Shown here: positions 50,624 to 61,901 of the stretch, in pieces
Layout: each line of letters begins with the position of its first letter
Position numbering within the stretch: the first letter of the stretch is position 1
NCBI RefSeq assembly: GCF_003696285.1
Contig: NZ_RFFL01000014.1
Span: 1-64,000 of the forward strand
DNA length: 64,000 nt
From: Stutzerimonas nitrititolerans
GTDB lineage: Bacteria; Pseudomonadota; Gammaproteobacteria; Pseudomonadales; Pseudomonadaceae
Direction of reading: 5' to 3'
The notes under the pieces: generated by a model
Seen by the model: only the letters and a program-made list of their open reading frames with translations
What the model was told of the DNA's origin: nothing
The model's database searches: none
Made by a program: the position numbers and the translations under genes

Positions 50624-51850
50624 ATGGATTTCGCCTATTCCCCCAAGGTTCAAGAGCTGCGCGAGCGCGTTCAGGCGTTCATGGACGCGCATGTCTACCC
50701 CGCCGAGAAGGTCTTCCATCAGCAGGTGAGCGAGGGCGATCGCTGGCAGCCCACCGCCATCGTCGAGGAGTTGAAGGCCAAGGCCAGGGCCGAAGGGCTG
50801 TGGAACCTGTTCCTGCCGGAATCCGAGCTGGGTGCCGGCCTGACCAACACCGAATACGCGCCGCTGGCGGAAATCATGGGCAGCTCGGGGCTCGGCCCGG
50901 AGGCCTTCAACTGCTCAGCGCCCGATACCGGCAACATGGAAGTGCTGGTGCGCTATGGCAGCGAGGCGCAGAAGCAGCAATGGCTCGAGCCCTTGCTGCG
51001 CGGCGAAATCCGCTCGGCCTTCGGCATGACCGAGCCGGGCGTAGCCTCTTCGGACGCCACCAATATGCAAGCCCGCGCCGTGCGCGAGGGTGATGAGTGG
51101 GTGATCAACGGCCGCAAGTGGTGGACTTCGGGCGCCTGCGACCCGCGCTGCAAGGTGATGATCTTCATGGGCCTGACCAACCCGGATTCGCCACGTCACC
51201 AGCAGCACTCGATGATTCTGGTGCCCATGGATGCGCCCGGTCTCAAGGTGCTGCGCCCGCTGCCGGTGTTCGGCTACGACGACGCGCCCCATGGCCATGC
51301 CGAAGTGCTGCTGGAAAACGTCCGCGTGCCCTACGAGAACGTCATCCTTGGCGAAGGGCGTGGTTTCGAGATCGCCCAGGGCCGCCTCGGCCCAGGTCGC
51401 ATTCACCACTGCATGCGTTCGATCGGTGTCGCCGAGCGGGCACTGAAGCTGATGTGCGAGCGTTCGGTCAGCCGCACGGCGTTCGGCAAGCCGCTGGCGC
51501 GCCTGGGCGCCAACTTCGATCACATCGCCGAATGCCGGATCGAGATCAACATGGCGCGCCTGCTGACGCTCAACGCGGCCTACATGATGGACACGGTAGG
51601 CAACAAGATCGCCGCCAGCGAGATCGCCCAGATCAAGGTGGTCGCGCCCAACGTGGCGCTGAAGGTCATCGATCGCGCGATCCAGATCCACGGCGGTGCC
51701 GGCGTTTCCGAGGATTTCCCGCTGGCGCACTGGTACGCCATGCAGCGCACCCTGCGTCTGGCCGACGGCCCGGACGAAGTGCACCGTGTGGCGATCGCCA
51801 GGCACGAGCTGGGCAAGTACGTGCCGCGCGAGGCGCTGCGTAGCCGCTGA
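50624..51850 (+). CDS. acyl-CoA dehydrogenase
   Basis: 408-aa FAD enzyme. FAD- and substrate-binding stretches are [35 protein letters not shown], a middle beta domain, [26 protein letters not shown] and [20 protein letters not shown]. The overall layout resembles the ACAD10/ACAD11 group, which act on longer or branched acyl chains. The first step of beta-oxidation is the expected role. It stands alone, with a divergent LysR and no other fatty-acid genes next to it. Confidence 0.9.
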   Translation: MDFAYSPKVQELRERVQAFMDAHVYPAEKVFHQQVSEGDRWQPTAIVEELKAKARAEGLWNLFLPESELGAGLTNTEYAPLAEIMGSSGLGPEAFNCSAPDTGNMEVLVRYGSEAQKQQWLEPLLRGEIRSAFGMTEPGVASSDATNMQARAVREGDEWVINGRKWWTSGACDPRCKVMIFMGLTNPDSPRHQQHSMILVPMDAPGLKVLRPLPVFGYDDAPHGHAEVLLENVRVPYENVILGEGRGFEIAQGRLGPGRIHHCMRSIGVAERALKLMCERSVSRTAFGKPLARLGANFDHIAECRIEINMARLLTLNAAYMMDTVGNKIAASEIAQIKVVAPNVALKVIDRAIQIHGGAGVSEDFPLAHWYAMQRTLRLADGPDEVHRVAIARHELGKYVPREALRSR

Positions 51851-51879
51851 GTAAGGTATAGAGCGCTGGCCTTGAAGCG

Positions 51880-51950
51880 TTCGCGAGCAAGCTCGCTCCT
51901 ACGAGATCATGCCGCCCCTGGCTTTTGTAGGAGCGGGCTTGCTCGCGAAT
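51880..51950. repeat. Pseudomonas REP doublet (REPIN)
   Basis: TTCGCGAGCAAGCTCGCTCC (51880-51899) and its inverted partner GGAGCGGGCTTGCTCGCGAA (51930-51949) flank about 30 bp. These are the classic Pseudomonas GCGAGC..GCTCGC REP units in opposite orientation. The element sits between the convergent acyl-CoA dehydrogenase and xylulokinase genes. Confidence 0.92.
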
Positions 51951-51960
51951 GAATCCGCAT

Positions 51961-53454
51961 TTACCTCTGGCCATAAAGGCTGTTCACCAGCTCGCGATAG
52001 CGTCGGTAGACCTGCTCGTAAGCAGCGACGGCGCGGGTGTCAGGCCTGACGGCAGTTTCCTCGTCCAGGCTCACACAGCGCTCGCAAATCTCTTCGAGAC
52101 TGGCCTGCGGATCGTCTTGCCGCGCGTGGCACCAGGCCGCCTGGATGGCCGCGCCCAGTGCCGCCGCCTCGCCGTGCGTGGTACAGATGACCGGTGCACC
52201 CATGACGTCGGCGATGATCTGCCGCCACAACGGGTTCTTCGCGCCGCCGCCGATCAGCCGGATCCGTTCGCTGTGAATACCGCAGTCGCGCAGCAGGTCC
52301 AGGCCGTAACGCAGGCCGAAGGTCACGCCTTCGAGCACGGCGCGACAGAGGTTGGCACGGGTGAGGTTTTCGCTGGTCAGCCCATGCAGGCTGGCACTGG
52401 CCTGGGGCAGGGCGGGCACGCGTTCGCCATTGAGGAAGGGCAGCATGGTCACGCCTTCGGCGCCGATGGGTGCTTGCGCCACCAGGGCGTTGAACCGGTC
52501 GAGATCCAGTTGCAGCAACTCGCGAATGGCGCCGTTGGCGTTGGTCAGGTTCATGGTGCAGATCAGCGGCAGCCAGCCGCCGCTGGAGGAGCAGAAGGTC
52601 GCGACCGATGGCTGCGAGTTGATGCGGGGCTCCGCGCAATATCCGTAAAGCGTGCCGGAGGTGCCCAGGCTCATGGTGATCGCGCCTGGCGCGATATTGC
52701 CGGTACCGATGGCACCCATCATGTTGTCACCGCCGCCACTGGCCACCAATGCCTGGGAATTCAGCCCCAGTCGCCGGGCCAGCTCGGGGCGCAAATACCC
52801 GACAGGCTGGTGGGCTTCGATCAGCTCGGGCAGTGCCGCTGTCAAGTGGCCGCTCGGATCGATATGACGCAACAGTTCGACGTCCCAGTGCCGACTGCGC
52901 ACATCGAAATAGCCCGTGCCCGAAGCGTCGCCATACTCGCTGCAGCAACGTCCGGTCAGCCAGTAATTGAGGTAGTCGTGGGGCAGCAGGACATGCGCGA
53001 TGCGCTCGAACAGCGCGGGATGCTGCTCCTTCATCCAGAGCAGCTTGGACACCGTGTAACCCGGCGCGACGGCGACGCCAAGGCGCCGCAGGGAGCCGGC
53101 CTCGCCGCCCAGCCAGTCCAGCAGCCGCTGGTTCTCGGCAGTCGATTCGGTGTCGCACCAGAGTTTCGCCGGGCGCAGCACCCGGCCCTCGGCATCCAGC
53201 GTGACCAACCCATGCTGCTGGCCGGAAACGCCGATGCCGAGCACGGCCGCACCTTTCACTCCGGCCTGTGCCAACGCCGTCGCCGTAGCCTTTTCGAACG
53301 CCTCGATCCATTGCTCGGTCGCCTGTTCCCGGCGGCCGTTGGGGCCTCTGATCAGCTCATGGCTGGCCGAGCCTTCGCCCAGCACGGTGCCAGTCGCGGC
53401 GTCGAGCAACAGCGCCTTGGTGCCTTGGGTGCCACAGTCGATGCCCAGGAACAT
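51961..53454 (-). CDS. mtlY: xylulokinase (mannitol/arabitol operon, MtlY)
   Basis: 497-aa FGGY kinase. The start MFLGIDCGTQGTKALLLD, the substrate segment KLWCDTES, GTSGTLYGY and the C-terminal RLIGGGAKNPLWRQIIAD all fit XylB. It phosphorylates D-xylulose made from arabitol by the polyol dehydrogenase encoded upstream. As in P. fluorescens, it follows mtlD on the same strand. A cluster of GC-rich hairpins lies in the 215-bp gap between them. Confidence 0.92.
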   Translation of the reverse strand: MFLGIDCGTQGTKALLLDAATGTVLGEGSASHELIRGPNGRREQATEQWIEAFEKATATALAQAGVKGAAVLGIGVSGQQHGLVTLDAEGRVLRPAKLWCDTESTAENQRLLDWLGGEAGSLRRLGVAVAPGYTVSKLLWMKEQHPALFERIAHVLLPHDYLNYWLTGRCCSEYGDASGTGYFDVRSRHWDVELLRHIDPSGHLTAALPELIEAHQPVGYLRPELARRLGLNSQALVASGGGDNMMGAIGTGNIAPGAITMSLGTSGTLYGYCAEPRINSQPSVATFCSSSGGWLPLICTMNLTNANGAIRELLQLDLDRFNALVAQAPIGAEGVTMLPFLNGERVPALPQASASLHGLTSENLTRANLCRAVLEGVTFGLRYGLDLLRDCGIHSERIRLIGGGAKNPLWRQIIADVMGAPVICTTHGEAAALGAAIQAAWCHARQDDPQASLEEICERCVSLDEETAVRPDTRAVAAYEQVYRRYRELVNSLYGQR

Positions 53455-53535
53455 GGGGCCTCCTCGTGCTCGTTTCGTGGTTTCGATAGCCGGAGCAGTT
53501 GCGCTGGCCGCTGCACAATGGTTGGGACATGAATT

Positions 53536-53621
53536 CCCTCTCCCCTCGCGGGAGAGGGCAGGGAGAGGGGGCGAGCATTTTCACCCTCTCCCCCGGCCCC
53601 TCTCCCATCAAGGGAGAGGGG
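53536..53621. repeat. CCCTCTCCC/GGGAGAGGG palindrome cluster
   Basis: Three hairpins from one 9-base theme occur in 86 bp: CCCTCTCCC..GGGAGAGGG at 53536-53558, an inverse pair spanning 53561-53594, and CCCCTCTCCC..GGGAGAGGGG at 53597-53621. It has the form of a dispersed intergenic repeat. It lies between mtlD and mtlY and may reduce read-through or shield the mtlD mRNA end. Confidence 0.8.
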
Positions 53622-53669
53622 AGTGCACGAGTGAACACAACTGCATCGGGGTTGAGACCTCAATAATTG

Positions 53670-55142
53670 CTAACCCACCAACAACTCGAGCGTGCCCTTC
53701 ACCCCCAGCGACCGCAGCCGCAGCAGGTTGCGCTCGAAGGCGTCCCGGAAGGCCAGCGAACGTGCAATCTGCGGACCGAAGATGTCCTCGCGGCCGAGCA
53801 GGCGCTCGGCCAGCCCCTCGTCCTCGGCGACCAGGTCCTGACAGAACTCCAGACGCGGATCGAGAATCCGGTAGCGCTCGCCGTTCTCGTCGACGCCCCG
53901 CAGATACAGCGCCCAGGCGGCGATCACCAGTGCGGCGCGGTCCAGTTCGGCGTTGTCGGCGATCAGCCGGTTGATGGTCGGTACGCTGAACTTGGAGAAC
54001 TTCGACGAGCCGTCCGAACAGACCCGCTCCAGCTGGTCGGCGATGGCGCGATTGGAGAAGCGCTCGATCAGTGTGCGCTTGTAGCGTTCGAGGTCGATGC
54101 CCGGTACCGGCGCCAGTTGTGGCGTCACGTCCTCGTCCATGTAGCGCTGCACGTAGCGCCTGAGCAACGGGTCCTCCATGGTTTCGTGGACGTAGCGATA
54201 GCCGCGCAGGAAGCCTAGGTAGGTCAGTGCCAGGTGGCTGCCGTTGAGCAGCTTGATCTTCATCTCCTCATAGGGCGTGACGTCGTCGGTGAACTGCACG
54301 CCGACCTTTTCCCAGGCGGGGCGACCGTTGACGAAGCTGTCCTCCAGCACCCATTGCACGAAGGGTTCGCACACCACCGGCCAGGCGTCGTCGATGCCGT
54401 GCCGGTCCTGCAGCGCCTGGCGATGTGCGGGGCTGGTCATCGGCGTGATGCGATCGACCATGGCATTGGGAAAGCTGACGTGGCGCTCGATCCAGCGGGC
54501 CAGTTCGGCGTCCACCAGCGTCGCGAAGGCCAGCGTGGCCTTGCGGGTGACATCGCCATTGTGGGGAAGGTTGTCGCAGGACATCACCGTGAACGGCGCG
54601 ATGCCGGCGCCACGGCGTCGGGCGAGCGCCGCGCAGAGCAGGCCGAACACGCTGATCGGGCTGCGCGGGGTGGCCAGGTCATGCTGGATCTGCGGCAGCG
54701 AGGCGTCGAACTGGCCGCTGCTTTCGTCCATGCAGTAGCCGCCTTCGGTGATGGTCAGCGAGACGATGCGGATCGCCGGGTCGGCGAGCCGGGCCACCAC
54801 CGCTTCCGAGCCGTCCTCGACCAGCAGCATGTCGCGAATGCTGCCGATCACCCGCACCTCGGTATCCGGTCGGTCATCCAGCTCCACCAGGGTGAACAGG
54901 TGATCCTGCGCGGCCAAGGCGTCGCGCATGGCCTTTTCCTCGAGGCGGGTGCCGATGCCGCAGATGCCCCAGTCCAGTCCTTCGCCGGTATTCATCAGGG
55001 CGTCGGTGTAGGCCGCCTGGTGGGCCCGGTGAAAGCCGCCGACGCCGATGTGGGCGATGCCGGTGCCGATCCGTTCCAGGGCATAGCCGGGACGTTCGAT
55101 GCCGGCCGGCAGTCGTTGCAGATTCTGTTCGTTCAACTTCAT
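53670..55142 (-). CDS. mtlD: mannitol 2-dehydrogenase
   Basis: 490 aa from ATG 55142. A long-chain polyol dehydrogenase (PSLDR) that oxidises D-mannitol to D-fructose, and commonly D-arabitol to D-xylulose, with NAD+. The N-terminal cofactor site is AHIGVGGFHRAHQA. Catalytic residues Lys295, Asn300 and His303 lie in EMKIKLLNGSHLALTYLG, at the same positions as in P. fluorescens mannitol dehydrogenase. The upstream extension to 55244 lacks a ribosome site. Confidence 0.95.
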   Translation of the reverse strand: MKLNEQNLQRLPAGIERPGYALERIGTGIAHIGVGGFHRAHQAAYTDALMNTGEGLDWGICGIGTRLEEKAMRDALAAQDHLFTLVELDDRPDTEVRVIGSIRDMLLVEDGSEAVVARLADPAIRIVSLTITEGGYCMDESSGQFDASLPQIQHDLATPRSPISVFGLLCAALARRRGAGIAPFTVMSCDNLPHNGDVTRKATLAFATLVDAELARWIERHVSFPNAMVDRITPMTSPAHRQALQDRHGIDDAWPVVCEPFVQWVLEDSFVNGRPAWEKVGVQFTDDVTPYEEMKIKLLNGSHLALTYLGFLRGYRYVHETMEDPLLRRYVQRYMDEDVTPQLAPVPGIDLERYKRTLIERFSNRAIADQLERVCSDGSSKFSKFSVPTINRLIADNAELDRAALVIAAWALYLRGVDENGERYRILDPRLEFCQDLVAEDEGLAERLLGREDIFGPQIARSLAFRDAFERNLLRLRSLGVKGTLELLVG

Positions 55143-55250
55143 TGGATGTCTCGCGGATAGGCGTGTGCGTCCCCGCCACGGGATCTGCCGTAGCGGCTGG
55201 CGACACGGAAACGGATGACGACAGCCGTTTGGGCGATCGGCCAAGCTGAT

Positions 55251-56354
55251 TCAGGCCACCTGGCGCAGGGGCTGGCCGACCGCCAGGCCTTCGCGGTCGA
55301 ACAGGTGGCAGTGAGCGGCATCGAGGGTCAGTTTCAGCGACTCGCCATAGCGCGGCGTGAAATCACCGCGGATGCGCATGGTCAGCGGCTCGCCCGCCTG
55401 GGTGATGACGTGGCAGTAGGTGTCGCTGCCCAGGCGTTCGCTGACGTCGGCCTTGACCTCCAGTTGGCAGCTGCCGTCGGTGCTGCGGTTGAGGTGCTCG
55501 GGACGGATACCGAGTGTCACCGGATCGCCGAGGGACAAGGCCGTGCCGCCCAGCGGCAATTGCAGGCGGCACCGGGCGTCCAGCTCCACCTCGCAGCCCT
55601 CGGCATGTACGCCGACGACCGTACCCTGGAGGAAGCCCATCTTCGGCGTGCCGAGAAAACCGGCGACGAAGAGATTGGCCGGGTTGTGATAGAGCTCCAT
55701 CGGCGAGCCGACCTGCTCGATGCGCCCCCCGTTGAGCACCACCACCTTGTCGGCCAGGGTCATGGCTTCCACCTGGTCGTGGGTCACGTAGATCACGGTG
55801 CCGCGCAGTTCCTGATGCAGGCGCGACAGCTCCAGGCGCATCTGCACGCGCAGGGCGGCGTCGAGGTTGGACAGCGGTTCGTCGAACAGGAAGACCTTCG
55901 GGTTGCGCACGATGGCGCGGCCGATCGCTACCCGCTGACGTTGACCGCCGGACAGCTGTTTCGGTTTGCGCTCCAGCAACGGCTCCAGGCCGAGAATGCG
56001 CGCGGCATTGGTGATCTTGCGTTCGACTTCCTGCTTGTCGACACCGGCCAGGTCCAGGGCGAAGGACATGTTCTTGCGCACCGTCATGTGCGGGTACAGC
56101 GCGTAGGTCTGGAACACCATGGCCAGGTCGCGCTTGGCCGGGCTGACCTGGGTGATGTCGCGGCCGTCCAGTTCGATCTGGCCACTGCTGACTTCTTCGA
56201 GCCCTGCGATCAGCCGCAGCAGGGTGGACTTGCCGCAACCGGACGGGCCGACGAACACCACGAATTCGCCATCGCGGATTTCCAGGTCGACGCCCTTGAT
56301 GATCTCGCTGCCGTCGAAGCCTTTCTTCAGGTTGTGAATCTTCAGGTCTGCCAT
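55251..56354 (-). CDS. mtlK: mannitol ABC transporter ATPase MtlK
   Basis: 367 aa. The ATPase has Walker [10 protein letters not shown], signature [14 protein letters not shown], Walker [14 protein letters not shown] and an H-loop (YVTHDQ). A C-terminal TOBE domain (about 290-360) matches MalK/UgpC. It pairs with MtlF and MtlG. An A-rich motif covers its ribosome site. A 108-bp gap separates it from mtlD. Confidence 0.94.
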   Translation of the reverse strand: MADLKIHNLKKGFDGSEIIKGVDLEIRDGEFVVFVGPSGCGKSTLLRLIAGLEEVSSGQIELDGRDITQVSPAKRDLAMVFQTYALYPHMTVRKNMSFALDLAGVDKQEVERKITNAARILGLEPLLERKPKQLSGGQRQRVAIGRAIVRNPKVFLFDEPLSNLDAALRVQMRLELSRLHQELRGTVIYVTHDQVEAMTLADKVVVLNGGRIEQVGSPMELYHNPANLFVAGFLGTPKMGFLQGTVVGVHAEGCEVELDARCRLQLPLGGTALSLGDPVTLGIRPEHLNRSTDGSCQLEVKADVSERLGSDTYCHVITQAGEPLTMRIRGDFTPRYGESLKLTLDAAHCHLFDREGLAVGQPLRQVA

Positions 56355-56365
56355 GTTCGAATCCT

Positions 56366-56379
56366 CTGTTGTTCTTCTC
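56366..56379 (-). promoter_or_regulatory. A-rich Hfq/Crc-type motif before mtlK
   Basis: On the minus strand GAGAAGAACAACAG contains AANAANAA and is followed by the AGAGGAT ribosome site of mtlK. Confidence 0.45.
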
Positions 56380-56388
56380 GGTTCGGTG

Positions 56389-57222
56389 CTATTTCACGGC
56401 GCCGAACGACAGGCCGCGGACCAGCTGTTTCTGGCTGATCCAGCCGAAAACCAGGATGGGGGCGCAGGCGAGGGTGGAGACGGCCGAGAGCTTGGCCCAG
56501 AACAGCCCCTCGGGACTGGAGTAGGAGGCGATCAGCGCCGTCAGCGGCGCGGCATTGGAGGAGGTGAGGTTGAGCGACCAGAAGGCCTCGTTCCAGCACA
56601 GGATCAGCGACAGCAGCATGGTGGACGCCAGGCCGCCCTTGCTGATGGGCAGCAGCACGCGAAGCATCTCCTGCGACAGGGTGGCGCCATCCATGCGCGC
56701 CGCTTCGAGGATGTCGCGCGGAATGTCCTTGAAGTAGGTGTAGGTCATCCAGACCAGGATCGGCAGGTTGATCAGCGTGTAGATGACGATCAGCACCGTG
56801 CGGCTGTCGAGCAGGCCGAACTGCTTGGCCAGCAGGTAGATCGGCACCAGCACGCCGACCGCCGGCAGCATCTTGGTGGAGAGCATCCACAGCAGCGTGC
56901 CCTTGGTCCGCCTGGTCTCGAAGAAGGCCATGGAGTAGGCGGCGGGAATGGCGATCAGCATGCCGAGGAGGGTGGCGCCGAAAGAGATGGTCACCGAATT
57001 CCAGGCGTACTTGAAATAACCGCTGCGCTCCTGGATGTGCAGGTAGTTGTCCAGCGTCGGGGTGAAGATGAACTGGGGCGGCGTGGCGAAGGCGTCGATC
57101 TCGGTCTTGAAGCTCGTCATGAGCATCCAGAGGATCGGGAAGAACAGCAGCAGCGCCACGCCCCAGGCGAGCACGCCGACCAGCAGGGTGTTGAGGCGGC
57201 GACTTTGTTTCAGCGTCAGCAT
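56389..57222 (-). CDS. mtlG: mannitol ABC transporter permease MtlG
   Basis: 277 aa with six TMs (first TM about 13-35). The EAA loop that contacts the ATPase is [22 protein letters not shown] (near 190). It is a MalG-type sugar permease. It lies 10 bp after mtlF in a typical E-F-G-K order. Confidence 0.94.
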   Translation of the reverse strand: MLTLKQSRRLNTLLVGVLAWGVALLLFFPILWMLMTSFKTEIDAFATPPQFIFTPTLDNYLHIQERSGYFKYAWNSVTISFGATLLGMLIAIPAAYSMAFFETRRTKGTLLWMLSTKMLPAVGVLVPIYLLAKQFGLLDSRTVLIVIYTLINLPILVWMTYTYFKDIPRDILEAARMDGATLSQEMLRVLLPISKGGLASTMLLSLILCWNEAFWSLNLTSSNAAPLTALIASYSSPEGLFWAKLSAVSTLACAPILVFGWISQKQLVRGLSFGAVK

Positions 57223-57232
57223 CGGTCTGTCC

Positions 57233-58177
57233 TCAGTATTTCTCGGTGAGATTCTTGCCGAGCATCCGCACCAGGATGATCGCCGCGATATTGGCGATGA
57301 CCACCGCGATCAGGCCGCCGGCCGAAGCCATGCCGACGTCGAATTGCAGCAGCGCCTGGGTGTAGATCAGGTAGGCGAGGTTGGTGGAGGCGTAGCCGGG
57401 GCCGCCGCTGGTGGTGGTGAAGATTTCGGCGAAGACCGAGAGCAGGAAGATGGTCTCGATCATCACCACCACGGCGATCGGCCGGGCCAGGTGCGGCAGC
57501 GTCAGGTGCCAGAAGATGGCGATGGGGCCGGCGCCGTCGAGGCGGGCCGCTTCCTTCTGCTCCTGGTCCAGCGACTGCATGGCGGTCATCAGGATCAGGA
57601 TGGCGAAGGGCAGCCATTGCCAGGACACGATGATCACGATGGAAGCCAGCGGGTGCTGCGCCAGCCAGTCCACGGGCTGTGCGCCGAAGAACTTCCAGAC
57701 GGCGGCGAGAATGCCCGAGACCGGATGGTAGATCAGGTTCTTCCAGACCAGCGCGCTGACGGTCGGCATGATGAAGAACGGCGAGATCAACAAGACCCGG
57801 ACGATGCCGCGCCCGGCGAAGTCCGCCGCTTCCAGCAGGGCCGAGATCAACACGCCGAGCACCACGCTGATCAGCAGCACGCTGCCGACCAGGATCAGGG
57901 TGTTGGTCATGCCGGGCATGAAGCCGGCATCGGTCAGGAAGTAATGGAAGTTCTCCAGCCCGACGAAATCGTTCTCGCCCGGATAGAGCAGGTTGTAGCG
58001 GATGACCGAGAAGTAGAGGGTCATCGACAGCGGCACCAGCATCCACAGCAGCAATAGCGCAACGGAGGGGCTGACGAGGAACCAGCCGGGGCCGAGCCGC
58101 CGGCGATGGCGCTGGTCCGCTTCGCTGCTCGTGCGAGTGTCGGGGGCCTTGGGCAAGGCGGTGCTCGTGGTGCTCAT
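57233..58177 (-). CDS. mtlF: mannitol ABC transporter permease MtlF
   Basis: 314 aa, with a basic/hydrophilic N-terminus (about 1-30) before the first of six TMs. The EAA loop is KEAARLDGAGPIAIFWHLTLP. MalF-type partner of MtlG. It lies 69 bp after mtlE. Confidence 0.94.
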   Translation of the reverse strand: MSTTSTALPKAPDTRTSSEADQRHRRRLGPGWFLVSPSVALLLLWMLVPLSMTLYFSVIRYNLLYPGENDFVGLENFHYFLTDAGFMPGMTNTLILVGSVLLISVVLGVLISALLEAADFAGRGIVRVLLISPFFIMPTVSALVWKNLIYHPVSGILAAVWKFFGAQPVDWLAQHPLASIVIIVSWQWLPFAILILMTAMQSLDQEQKEAARLDGAGPIAIFWHLTLPHLARPIAVVVMIETIFLLSVFAEIFTTTSGGPGYASTNLAYLIYTQALLQFDVGMASAGGLIAVVIANIAAIILVRMLGKNLTEKY

Positions 58178-58246
58178 GGGCTCACTCCTGACAGGGCTCT
58201 GGCGAACCCTGTCTGGTTGGACGGCTGCGTCGGGGAGGCTGCTGGC

Positions 58247-59554
<1,308 letters not shown>

Positions 59555-59593
59555 TTCGGTCTCCTCTTCCAACCCCTGGGGATGTGGAAGCGC

Positions 59594-59611
59594 TTATTGT
59601 TTTTGTTGTTG
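59594..59611 (-). promoter_or_regulatory. A-rich Hfq/Crc-type motif before mtlE
   Basis: On the minus strand CAACAACAAAAACAATAA has overlapping AANAANAA matches about 40 bases before the mtlE start, in the expected leader. This is the strongest of the six such motifs seen here. Confidence 0.55.
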
Positions 59612-59675
59612 CTCGCGTACTGCGGTACGAGCGTCTCGGGGTCATTACAGCGCTGCGGCGGCGCCTGTACAAAGC

Positions 59676-59708
59676 CCTTGCTGCACATCGATCGATACTT
59701 TCTTGCAC
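59676..59708 (-). promoter_or_regulatory. direct-repeat site for an AraC-type activator (predicted MtlR site)
   Basis: On the minus strand GTGCAAGAAAG and GTGCAGCAAGG are repeated in the same direction with a 22-bp start-to-start spacing (two helical turns), the usual layout for AraC-family activators. It is about 120-155 bp upstream of mtlE. Binding by MtlR is inferred. Confidence 0.5.
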
Positions 59709-59843
59709 TCCTTCACAGGTGCCGACAGTACCCGTGCTGCCTGTCGCGAATGCGCCAGCGTGCCCGCCGCGACGGCGATGACGAGGAGGACGACGAGGGC
59801 TGCGCCAGGGCGAGACCCGGCGCTTTGGCGAGGGTGCTGCGTA

Positions 59844-60761
59844 TCAGCCGGCAAGATTCTGTTCGGTCAGGCGTTGCTCGACCAGGTGACGGTAACGCGA
59901 AGGGGTCATCCCCTTGATTTGCTGGAAGCGCCGGTTGAAGTTGGACAGATTGTTGAAGCCCGATTCGAAGCAGATGTCGGTCACCGGCTTTTCGTTGTCC
60001 AGCAGCAGTTCGCAGGATTTGCTGATACGCAGACTGTTGACGAATTCCACGTAGCAACGCCCGGTGGCGCGCTTGAAGAAGCGCGAGAAATAGGTGGGTT
60101 TCATGCTCAGATGCGAGGCCACTTCCTCCAGCGGCAGCTCGCGCATGTAGTTCTCGAAGATGTAGTTGACGGCCATGTTGGTGCGGTCGCTGTGGTTGTC
60201 GTCGCCCAGCTGCGAGGAGGTCGCGCCGGATAGCAGCTGGTAGTCGTCACACTCGGCGAGCAGCTCCAGCATGATGAAGAAATAGCCCAGTCGGGTGGCG
60301 CCACGGCTGTCGGCGAGTTTCTGCATCAAGCGACTGGCCTCGGCCAGGGTGTTGGGGCAGCGGAATTCGATGCCGTACTGCGAGCGTTCCAGCATCGGGG
60401 TCAGGCGGCGCAGTTCGGAAAATACGCTATTGCCGGCTTCGAACAGCTCGTCGGTGAAATTCACCAGCATGTCCCGCTTGGCGACCACTTCGCCATCCGC
60501 GACCTGGCTGATCCAGTTGTGCGGCAGGTGCGGGCCGGTGAGGAACAGGCTGCCGGGGCCGAAGTTGCCGACATAGTCGCCGATGAACACCTTGCCGGCG
60601 CTGGCGATGATCAGGTGCAGCTCGTATTCCTTGTGGTTGTGCCAACGCACCAGCGGGCAGGGAAAGCCGTGCTGCCGATAGATGAGCGAATTGCCGTGGT
60701 GATCGTCCATCAACTCGTAGGAGGGGTCGGTAGTCTTCAATCCTTTCATTGCGGGTTGCAC
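59844..60761 (-). CDS. mtlR: AraC-family activator of mannitol catabolism, MtlR
   Basis: 305 aa from GTG 60761 (AAGAG upstream); an ATG at 60749 would give 301 aa. The N-terminal cupin-like sensor has RWHNHKEYELHLIIASAGK and GPGSLFLTGPHLPHNW. The C-terminal double HTH (about 200-300) has LPLEEVASHLSMKPTYFSRFFKRATG and VTDICFESGFNNLSNFNRRF. Its position just before mtlE and the P. fluorescens parallel make MtlR the best call. Confidence 0.93.
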   Translation of the reverse strand: MQPAMKGLKTTDPSYELMDDHHGNSLIYRQHGFPCPLVRWHNHKEYELHLIIASAGKVFIGDYVGNFGPGSLFLTGPHLPHNWISQVADGEVVAKRDMLVNFTDELFEAGNSVFSELRRLTPMLERSQYGIEFRCPNTLAEASRLMQKLADSRGATRLGYFFIMLELLAECDDYQLLSGATSSQLGDDNHSDRTNMAVNYIFENYMRELPLEEVASHLSMKPTYFSRFFKRATGRCYVEFVNSLRISKSCELLLDNEKPVTDICFESGFNNLSNFNRRFQQIKGMTPSRYRHLVEQRLTEQNLAG

Positions 60762-60767
60762 CGTACT

Positions 60768-60778
60768 CTTATTGTTCT
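60768..60778 (-). promoter_or_regulatory. A-rich Hfq/Crc-type motif before mtlR
   Basis: On the minus strand AGAACAATAAG holds an AANAANAA match (AACAATAA) that overlaps the AAGAG ribosome site of mtlR. Confidence 0.4.
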
Positions 60779-60833
60779 GGTCTGTTGCTGATAGGGGGCT
60801 CTGATGCGTCAGGCGGCAGGCGACCCCTTGTTC

Positions 60834-61793
60834 TTATAGACACTGTTGCGACGCTGGCCAGTCAATTTCGTATCGGCAGGGCAGGTCGGGGCCGGTGCGT
60901 GAGCAAGTGACGGCCGCTGCCTGCACCGCAAAACCAAGCATGCTCTCGAGCTGGTCGCGACCCAGCTCGGCCAGCGCCGCTGCGGTCCGTACACCTTGTT
61001 CGTGCAGGTAAGCCAATAGCGCTGCCTGGAAGGTATCGCCGGCGCCGACCGTGTCGCGGACGACCGTAGGCCTTGCCGCTGCGTGGAATTGACCATGGCG
61101 ACGGCTGAACAGTTGCGCACCTTTGCTGCCGCGAGTCAGCACCACCAGCTCACAGCGATCCTTGAGCCAGCCCTGGGCGATGCGCTCGGGTGCCTCGCCG
61201 GGGTAGAGCAACGCGAGATCCTCGTCGCTGGCCTTGATCAGGTGCGCATGCCTGGCGAATGCCTCGACGCGTTCGCGCCAGCGCGGCAGCTTGGGCTCGA
61301 CAGTGGGACGTACGTTAGGGTCCATCGAGATCAGGCGCCGGTGGCTTTCGCGGGACACCAGCGCGTGAAGCGTGTCGGCGATCGGCGGCACGACCATGCT
61401 GTAGGAACCGACGTGGATGGCGCCGATATCGTCGGCGAGTGGCCTGAGGTGCGTTTCCCGGAGCAGGCGGTCGGCGCAGCCCTCGCCGCGAAAGCTGTAG
61501 CGTGGCGAGCCGTCTGCGCCAAGCGCGACCATCGCCAGGGTGGTAGGCGCTTCAAAGGGCACCAGGTAATCGTCGATCACACCTTCGTCGCTCAGGATCT
61601 GGCGCAGGCGCTCGCCGAAGCTGTCGTTCGAGATTCCGCCGAGCAAGGCTGCCGGCACGCCCAGCCGTGAAAGGCCGACGGCGACGTTGAAGGGTGAGCC
61701 GCCGGCAACCGCTTCCAGTGTCAGGCGGTTGCCCGGACCGTCTCCACTTGCAGTGAATACATCGAACAAGGCTTCGCCGCAGATCAGGTACAT
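60834..61793 (-). CDS. mtlZ: fructokinase (PfkB family), MtlZ
   Basis: 319 aa. It starts YLICGEALFDVF and has AVAGGSPFNVAVGLSRLG (sugar binding), DPNVRPTVEPKLPRW and the anion-hole/catalytic motif DTVGAGDTFQAALLAYL. It phosphorylates the fructose made by MtlD. In P. fluorescens mtlZ lies after mtlY; here it sits upstream of mtlR, so the cluster is rearranged but complete. Confidence 0.92.
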   Translation of the reverse strand: MYLICGEALFDVFTASGDGPGNRLTLEAVAGGSPFNVAVGLSRLGVPAALLGGISNDSFGERLRQILSDEGVIDDYLVPFEAPTTLAMVALGADGSPRYSFRGEGCADRLLRETHLRPLADDIGAIHVGSYSMVVPPIADTLHALVSRESHRRLISMDPNVRPTVEPKLPRWRERVEAFARHAHLIKASDEDLALLYPGEAPERIAQGWLKDRCELVVLTRGSKGAQLFSRRHGQFHAAARPTVVRDTVGAGDTFQAALLAYLHEQGVRTAAALAELGRDQLESMLGFAVQAAAVTCSRTGPDLPCRYEIDWPASQQCL

Positions 61794-61805
61794 GAGCAGT
61801 CGCTA

Positions 61806-61817
61806 CTGTTGTTGTTT
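61806..61817 (-). promoter_or_regulatory. A-rich Hfq/Crc-type motif before mtlZ
   Basis: On the minus strand AAACAACAACAG contains AANAANAA about 13 bases before the mtlZ start. Confidence 0.45.
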
Positions 61818-61901
61818 GCGCCGAGCTTAGTACCCACTCGGCTCTTCGGACAGTACGAAGCGTTCGTCTGACTGATACGTTTTTGTCTTGAGCCCGATTC
61901 G

